This document shows positions 39,155 through 43,133 of a stretch of DNA of 43,133 nt, piece after piece. The notes below the pieces were generated by a model. It saw nothing but the letters and a program-made list of their open reading frames with translations, did not search any database and was not told the DNA's origin. Origin of the DNA: Streptomyces sp. IMTB 2501 (GTDB lineage Bacteria > Actinomycetota > Actinomycetes > Streptomycetales > Streptomycetaceae); contig NZ_MQUS01000051.1 in NCBI RefSeq assembly GCF_001953885.1, forward strand, positions 1 to 43,133. The letters are read 5' to 3'. The position numbers and the translations under genes are program-made. Positions within the stretch are counted from its first letter, which is position 1; each line of letters begins with the position of its first letter.

Positions 39155-39943
39155 TCAAGACTCAAGGCGCTGCCGGTCCCCCATGACCACGACCGGACGC
39201 CGCGCCGGATCCAGCACGCGCAGAAGAGTCTTCATACCCGACTCCGGCACCGTGACACAGGCCGACGTCCCGTCACCGTGATCCATGTGCAGCCAGATCC
39301 CACCACCGCGCTCCTCCCCCTCGGGACGACTCCAGTCGAACGGCGGAACACCCTTCGCCCGGTTGTAGTCGACAGCGATCACATAGTCGAAATCGTGATC
39401 ATGCACTTCCCCCGGAAGCAGCATCGACGCGAAAGCGTTGTCGTCTTGCCAGTACCTCAGCCGGCTCCCCGGATCCTCCAGCGAGCCTCCCGCATCCGTA
39501 AGGGTGAACACACCCACCGGACTGTGCTCGTCGTCCATGTGATGGTCCGTCGTCCAGCCCAACCGGCCGTTGTGCCCCGGCCAGCTCGCCGTCCGCTCCC
39601 ACAGCGAACCCCGCTTCTGATACAGCACCACCACACTCTCAGCCGAATCCGGCCCCTCCCCGTACACCACCACCACCTGCCCGCTACCAGCCGGAACCCG
39701 CCCCCACATCCGCTCTCCCACACCCGGAACACGCGCCTGAACCACAGGCCGGCCAGGAGAAACCGTCGCCGCACCCGGCGCACCACCCGGAATCCTCCGC
39801 ACCACCCTGTTCCCGGGGCCGCGATCACACCCCGACGCACCACCCAGCAACACACCGCAGGCAACAACCGCACATACGACACGACACACATCACCGAGCC
39901 GCACCCGGCGGCGACAGGACAGAGTCACCAAGAAGGTCCACAT
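39155..39943 (-). CDS. L,D-transpeptidase-like (YkuD) lipoprotein
   Basis: From the ATG at 39943 (262 residues). A basic start (SCRRRVRLGD), a hydrophobic stretch (VCRVVCAVVACGVLLG) and GASGC suggest a lipoprotein signal with Cys near residue 39, although the -3 residue is not the usual Leu. The rest resembles the Streptomyces group of exported YkuD-like proteins: GNRVVRRIPGG, then VVVVYGEGPDSAESVVVLYQ, LGWTTDHHMDDEHSPVGVFT, FDYVIAVDYNR and the catalytic block GGGIWLHMDHGDGTSACVTV. In that block His and the Cys of TSAC stand in place of the canonical SHGC; T-S-A-C is typical of this subgroup. It probably works on peptidoglycan outside the membrane. It is the second transpeptidase-like lipoprotein of the window and unrelated in sequence outside the active site. 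Confidence 0.82.
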   Translation of the reverse strand: MWTFLVTLSCRRRVRLGDVCRVVCAVVACGVLLGGASGCDRGPGNRVVRRIPGGAPGAATVSPGRPVVQARVPGVGERMWGRVPAGSGQVVVVYGEGPDSAESVVVLYQKRGSLWERTASWPGHNGRLGWTTDHHMDDEHSPVGVFTLTDAGGSLEDPGSRLRYWQDDNAFASMLLPGEVHDHDFDYVIAVDYNRAKGVPPFDWSRPEGEERGGGIWLHMDHGDGTSACVTVPESGMKTLLRVLDPARRPVVVMGDRQRLES

Positions 39944-40555
39944 GACCACGATCCTGAGACGACACCCACACCACCCGCACCCCCACACGGCAACCGGCCC
40001 AACCCCGCACCCCGCACGCGCCGGCCCACTTCAGTCAGCACCGGCCGACCCCATCCACCACCCACGCTGGCAGCCGCAAGGCCACCCAACCGCGGCCAGG
40101 CCGACCTGGCCGCACACCGAAGCAAGCCCCGGGACCGCTGTCATCACCCGGATCCACAGCCCAGTGGCCGGTTCCGAGGGGCACCTCCCGCCCAAGCCAC
40201 CTCAACCCCCGACAGGCACCACAAGCCGACCGAGCCGCAGATACCGACCGCCCCGGCATCACTCGCCGACAGAAAGGCATGCACCAGCCCCCAGCAATCC
40301 TGATCCCGGGCCAACCCCACCAGCGCGCAGACAGCACGCCCCACCCAGCCCCTCCCCCGCGGACCAGTCCCTCACCAGCGCCGTAAGACCAGCCCGTCAC
40401 CACCCCTGCCATGACGCCAGTGCCGGCCAGACCAGACACAACCATCCCGAACCACACCACACCGCCTCCAGCCGGCCCAGCATCCACCTCCTCTGTCCAC
40501 CTTCCCTAGGGCCTGGCGCCGGTATCCGCGTTTCCGGTGGTGTCGGGCTGCCGCT
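39944..40555. other. Gene-poor, repeat-prone stretch
   Basis: About 600 bp. Plus-strand frames are almost pure Pro/His/Thr/Arg. A minus-strand frame near 40340-40150 (VCALVGLARDQDCWGLVHAF) is more protein-like but has no start, ribosome site or family match. No gene is called. Confidence 0.4.
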
Positions 40556-40591
40556 GGGGACCGGGCTGGTGGTGGGGACCGGGCTGGTGGT
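40556..40591. repeat. 18-bp perfect tandem duplication
   Basis: GGGGACCGGGCTGGTGGT occurs twice head to tail without mismatch, followed by a partial third GGT run. On the minus strand it would encode a duplicated TTSPVP-type segment within a Ser/Pro/Thr-rich frame (PTTTSPVPTTSPVPSGSP), like a secreted-protein linker; no intact gene surrounds it. Confidence 0.85.
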
Positions 40592-40636
40592 GGTCGGCGA
40601 CGACCACGCAGCACGTAGCTGCACGGTTCGGCCACG

Positions 40637-40834
40637 ATGCGCACCCGTCTGATGATTCTGGCCGGGATCCGCGCCGGCGACCGGGGGTTGATCAGTGGCG
40701 CGGCGGTCGGGGTGGGCACGGCCATGGTGGAGGTCCCCGCGGTCTGCGGGGCGTACACCGTGGCCGGCGTGCGTCAGCCCGGACTCCATGACCGTGTGAA
40801 GGCACTCGCCCCGGATGGCCGGGGGACGTCGTGA
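40637..40834 (+). CDS. Unidentified small protein (65 residues)
   Basis: This ATG frame has consistently G/C third positions and reads MRTRLMILAGIRAGDRGLIS and VEVPAVCGAYTVAGVRQPGL. It ends in a TGA that overlaps a GTG start of the next frame (GTGA), the usual arrangement for translationally coupled genes in this group. No clear ribosome site is present and I do not recognise the family. It might be a truncated gene. Confidence 0.35.
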   Translation: MRTRLMILAGIRAGDRGLISGAAVGVGTAMVEVPAVCGAYTVAGVRQPGLHDRVKALAPDGRGTS

Positions 40835-41010
40835 CTCCCGACCAGGAAGCTGGGCACGCGCCGCACGACGTGATCGTGGAACTGGTCATGCGAGCTGACA
40901 GGTGGCAGGTCTTTGATCTGCGGGCTGCCGGACAGTTCGGGAATGCGGTCCGGCGGGGTCCTCGGACGAGTTGGCATTCGCGGAAACGCCCTCGCGGCCG
41001 CGGAGGTGCC
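40831..41010 (+). pseudogene. Unidentified coupled frame, probably broken
   Basis: Starting at the overlapping GTG, the frame reads VTPDQEAGHAPHDVIVELVM, then RADRWQVFDLRAAGQFGNAV, with good coding composition. From about 40960 it turns into Arg/Gly-rich low-complexity sequence while other frames briefly look coding, suggesting a frameshift. Function unknown. It ends near one of the inverted 25-nt repeats flanking the TetR module. Confidence 0.3.
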
Positions 41011-41113
41011 GGTGGAGGGGCAGGGGCTGCGAGCGAGGCGGAGGTCAACGATGGGCGGCGCAGCAACTCAGCCAGGCTTCCCCGGCGAGTCACCGGCTCC
41101 GCCCGTGGAACGC

Positions 41114-41138
41114 CACGTAATTCCCCACCGGCAGCGTC
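41114..41138 (-). repeat. Inverted 25-nt repeat, left copy
   Basis: Read on the minus strand this begins GACGCTGCCGGTGGGGAATT and continues ACGTG. It matches the plus-strand sequence at 42404-42428 with two mismatches in 25. In both copies the sequence codes for Leu-Pro-Val-x-Asn-Tyr-Val (TLPVGNYV here), so they may be ends of two homologous gene remnants. Confidence 0.75.
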
Positions 41139-41202
41139 AGTTTCCCCATCCAGTTGCTCATCCAGACGTTCACCCCGACGCACTGGCACTGCGTCGGGCT
41201 CC

Positions 41203-41856
41203 CTACACATCGCGCTGCGGCAGGCCAGAGGCACCCGCACCGGGCCCTCGCTGCGGCCAGTCGGGGGCGGGGTCCTCTGCGAGCAGCGGCCGGAGGGCGC
41301 CGAGAACCGCGCCGACGCAGACGTCGCGCAACTGGGTGCGGGTACAGGTCTCGTGGGTGAGCCAGTCGACGCAAAGGACTTGGACGAAGACCAGCCAGCT
41401 CTTCAGGACGTCTGACACAGCCTCGTGGGCACTCTCGTCCGCGAGTGGGAGTACGGCCAGCAGCCGCGCACGGAGTGCGTCCAACTCGTTCGTCATGATC
41501 GTCTGGATCACCGGGTCACCCGCGAGGACCCGGTTCGCGGCGAGGACGGCGTTGCGGTTCGCCACGAAGTAGTCGAGGTGGACGTCCATGCCCCGGATGA
41601 GCTGTTCCGCCAGGGAGTCGGCGGGGTCGAACCGAGTCTCGGCGAGCAGCTGGTCCGCCGCCTGCTGGTAAACAGCCGCGAAGAGGACTTGCTTGCTGGG
41701 GAAGTGCCGGTAGAGCAGGGCCCGGGAGACACCAGCCTCTTCGGCGACCTTCTCCATCAGCACGTCAGCGTAAGGGCGGGCGGCGAAGAGCCGTGCGCCG
41801 ACGGCGAGGAGTTGGGCGCGGCGGTTAGCGGGAGTGAGTCGCTGGCGAGAAGGCAC
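41203..41856 (-). CDS. TetR/AcrR-family repressor
   Basis: From the GTG at 41856 (217 residues). The DNA-binding domain (about 8-58) reads NRRAQLLAVGARLFAARPYA and MEKVAEEAGVSRALLYRHFP, then SKQVLFAAVYQQAAD. The all-helical ligand-binding domain (about 65-195) includes EQLIRGMDVHLDYFVANRNA and SDVLKSWLVFVQVLCVDWLT. It is divergent from a DUF4345 membrane protein gene with 89 bp between starts, and that gap holds two near-identical palindromes (41867-41886, 41899-41918). It therefore most likely represses both itself and the membrane protein gene. The inducing ligand is unknown. The Arg/Pro-rich C-terminal 15 residues look dispensable. Confidence 0.93.
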   Translation of the reverse strand: MPSRQRLTPANRRAQLLAVGARLFAARPYADVLMEKVAEEAGVSRALLYRHFPSKQVLFAAVYQQAADQLLAETRFDPADSLAEQLIRGMDVHLDYFVANRNAVLAANRVLAGDPVIQTIMTNELDALRARLLAVLPLADESAHEAVSDVLKSWLVFVQVLCVDWLTHETCTRTQLRDVCVGAVLGALRPLLAEDPAPDWPQRGPGAGASGLPQRDV

Positions 41857-41866
41857 GGATGAAGCT

Positions 41867-41918
41867 TAGTTGACATGCATCTACTAGCGCATCCACCGTA
41901 GTAGACACACGTCAACTA
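41867..41918. promoter_or_regulatory. Twin palindromic TetR operators
   Basis: Site 1 (41867-41886) is TAGTTGACATGCATCTACTA. Site 2 (41899-41918), read on the minus strand, is TAGTTGACGTGTGTCTACTA. The two 20-nt sites share TAGTTGAC and TCTACTA with a variable centre, lie in opposite orientation with centres 32 bp apart (three helical turns), and each is itself a partial palindrome (TAGT-x-GA...TC-x-ACTA). The outer arms extend to a perfect 12-bp inverted repeat AGCTTAGTTGAC. They sit between the divergent TetR and DUF4345 starts, ideal for a dimer-of-dimers repressor controlling both. Confidence 0.88.
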
Positions 41919-41945
41919 AGCTCCGCACGACGACTGGGAGGAATT

Positions 41946-42359
41946 TTGGCCAGGGCACTGCGCGTACTCACGCAGCTGATGGGCTGGGCTTGCGTAGCGA
42001 TCGGCCTGTTCCACGTGGCACTCGGCAACGCGGCGATCCCAGGAGCCGGTTCCGCCGGTACGACGGTCGACAGCTGGGGCCGCTTCATGGGGGCAAGCTT
42101 CGTCGGCTACGGGCTGGCCTGGCTCTGGGCCGCGCGGCAGCGTCCGATCCCGGCTCGGGCGGTGCGGTGGCTGGCCGGCGTATTCCTGCTGGGAGGCGTT
42201 GGCCGGCTGCTCTCGCTCGCCGTGCGCGGTTGGCCGCAGTGGTTCCAGATCGTGCTGACGGTGATCGAGCTCAGCCTGCCGATGGTCTTCTTCTGGCTGG
42301 CTGATGCAGACGAGCGGGCCGTGCGCAGCGACGTGGAGGCCGTGTCCACTGATCGATGA
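41946..42359 (+). CDS. DUF4345 membrane protein
   Basis: From the TTG at 41946 with GGGAGGA 4-9 nt upstream (137 residues). Four hydrophobic segments are visible. Family blocks include GWACVAIGLFHVALGNAAIP, TTVDSWGRFMGASFVGYGLA, WLAGVFLLGGVGRLLSLAVR and IVLTVIELSLPMVFFWLADA. This matches DUF4345, small integral membrane proteins of unknown function often encoded next to TetR regulators. The divergent TetR gene and shared twin operator suggest induction by a small molecule. A TTG start with a strong ribosome site is credible; no better upstream start exists. Confidence 0.9.
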   Translation: MARALRVLTQLMGWACVAIGLFHVALGNAAIPGAGSAGTTVDSWGRFMGASFVGYGLAWLWAARQRPIPARAVRWLAGVFLLGGVGRLLSLAVRGWPQWFQIVLTVIELSLPMVFFWLADADERAVRSDVEAVSTDR

Positions 42360-42403
42360 ACGGCGCGTCAGCTCGTCCAGACCGAATGCCTGGGCGGGAA
42401 GCC

Positions 42404-42428
42404 GACGTTGCCGGTGAGGAATTACGTG
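42404..42428 (+). repeat. Inverted 25-nt repeat, right copy
   Basis: GACGTTGCCGGTGAGGAATT followed by ACGTG is the counterpart, in opposite orientation, of 41114-41138 (two mismatches). It codes for TLPVRNYV and continues as IVGTARRAGQVIRN, a coding-like remnant. Confidence 0.75.
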
Positions 42429-42483
42429 ATCGTCGGCACTGCTCGGCGAGCTGGCCAGGTGATCCGGAACCGGGGGGCAGAAG

Positions 42484-43133
42484 GTGGGCGAGGGCGGACT
42501 CGACGGCCGGCTCACGTCGGCGGTTCGGACCAGGAACGCCGCGCCAGTGCGGGATCTGCTGAACAGGGGCGCGGATCCGGACACGGGACGCGAACGGGCT
42601 GCCATGCTGTGCGGGGCGGTGGCGGCGTACGACGCGCCGGTCGTCGAGGCGTTGGCGGAGGGCGGCGCGGACCCCGACCGGGTGCTGCCGGACGGGACCA
42701 CGCCGCTGTGGCGCGCCGTTTACGGCGACTCCCCGGCCGCCTTCTCGGCCGTGCTGGACAAGGAGCCCCAGCTTCGGCTTGCGGCGGGCCGACCGTGAAC
42801 GGCTGCTCGCCTTGGCCCGGAGCTGGTACGAGACGGGCACGGCCGAGCAGCTACGACGCAGGCCGGGCGCACCGGGTCCGGCCGCCACGGTCCAGGGTCA
42901 GGACGACGCATACGACCGGGTCGATCAGGTCTCGCTCGGTGGGCTCGTCGTACGCGCCGGGCACAGCGCCATCCTGACCTCGTTGAGTGGGCCTTCCGCG
43001 TTCTGCCCCCGTCGACGAACTGATCGCCCGCGCTGTTCAGCAGCCGGATGAGGAGCATGTGGACCGGCCCGTGGTCTGCCGGATCCTCACTGAGCTTCTT
43101 CAGCCTGGCCACCGATCGGGGGACGGCTGTGCG
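42484..43133 (+). pseudogene. Ankyrin-repeat protein, multiply frameshifted, runs off window
   Basis: From a GTG at 42484 the frame reads LDGRLTSAVRTRNAAPVRDL, LLNRGADPDTGRERAAMLCG and EALAEGGADPDRVLPDGTTP, typical ankyrin helix-turn-helix units, then LWRAVYGDSPAAFSAVLDKE. A shift near 42780 leads to DRERLLALARSWYETGTAEQ and VDQVSLGGLVVRAGHSAILT. Further shifts near 42985 and 43008 lead to VEWAFRVLPP and PVDELIARAVQQPDEEHVDR. These pieces form a continuous Streptomyces-type ankyrin protein I recognise in outline. At least three indels in 500 bp make it a pseudogene. Its 3' end lies beyond the window. Confidence 0.72.

Noticed and set aside
39116..40303. 395-codon plus-strand open frame
   Set aside because: Antisense to the second L,D-transpeptidase-like gene, then Pro/His/Thr low complexity.
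41870..41904. TTGACA...TAGTAG as promoter in the TetR gap
   Set aside because: Spacing is 23 nt in both directions, too long for a normal sigma-70 promoter; the sequences are better explained as operator arms.
1..43133. tRNA, rRNA, CRISPR array, riboswitch or replication origin
   Set aside because: Read by eye for T-loop-like motifs, regularly spaced repeats and DnaA-box clusters; isolated GGTTCGA matches lie inside coding genes and have no cloverleaf.

Overview
The window looks like a Streptomyces-type actinomycete. G+C is very high throughout, coding frames have G/C at nearly every third position, GTG and TTG starts are common, and the gene families are typical of Streptomyces (snapalysin, MmyB-type regulator, Imm49, PIG-L/mycothiol-type deacetylase, L,D-transpeptidase lipoproteins). 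No core housekeeping gene, tRNA or rRNA was seen. About twenty decayed genes, many of them transposase remnants, suggest an accessory region such as a chromosome arm or large plasmid; that placement is inference.

Layout. 1-5.7 kb: an IS1182-type remnant, an L,D-transpeptidase lipoprotein, a DUF6624 protein, a frameshifted IS5-type transposase and an apparently leaderless hypothetical gene. 5.8-8.7 kb: a His-rich one-helix membrane protein, snapalysin with a strong terminator, a broken sensor kinase and its intact NarL-type response regulator. 9-12 kb: an AAA ATPase, a GNAT acetyltransferase and an ISL3 remnant. 12.1-17.7 kb: a DHA2-type drug exporter divergent from an MmyB-type regulator, then a two-gene molybdenum hydroxylase operon with a Tat-exported large subunit. 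18-22.5 kb: a PucR-type remnant, a broken alpha/beta hydrolase and a truncated RraA-like gene divergent from a LysR regulator, a signal-less periplasmic-binding-fold protein and a second ISL3 remnant.

22.7-28.4 kb: an orphan Imm49 protein with a perfect hairpin terminator, a MerR regulator with a recognisable MerR-type promoter before a quinone oxidoreductase, an IS481 remnant and an LmbE-type deacetylase. 28.4-33.8 kb: a LysR regulator divergent from an MFS exporter and an isochorismatase-fold protein lacking its nucleophile, then a second nonsense-mutated alpha/beta hydrolase carrying a 9-bp minisatellite, and a YrdB-type membrane protein. 34-39 kb: an IS5-type element with visible terminal inverted repeats, an ANL-family acyl-activating enzyme, a truncated secreted repeat protein, and an IS5 fragment fused to an IS110 fragment. 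39-43 kb: a second L,D-transpeptidase-like lipoprotein, a TetR/DUF4345 divergent pair around twin palindromic operators and flanked by inverted 25-nt repeats, and a frameshifted ankyrin-repeat gene running off the end.

Most intact units are a regulator plus one target (MerR/oxidoreductase, TetR/DUF4345, LysR/MFS, MmyB/MFS). No complete new multigene system is evident. The best leads are the repeat-flanked TetR module, the orphan Imm49 gene, the Cys-less isochorismatase homologue and the two hydrolases cut by single in-frame stops.
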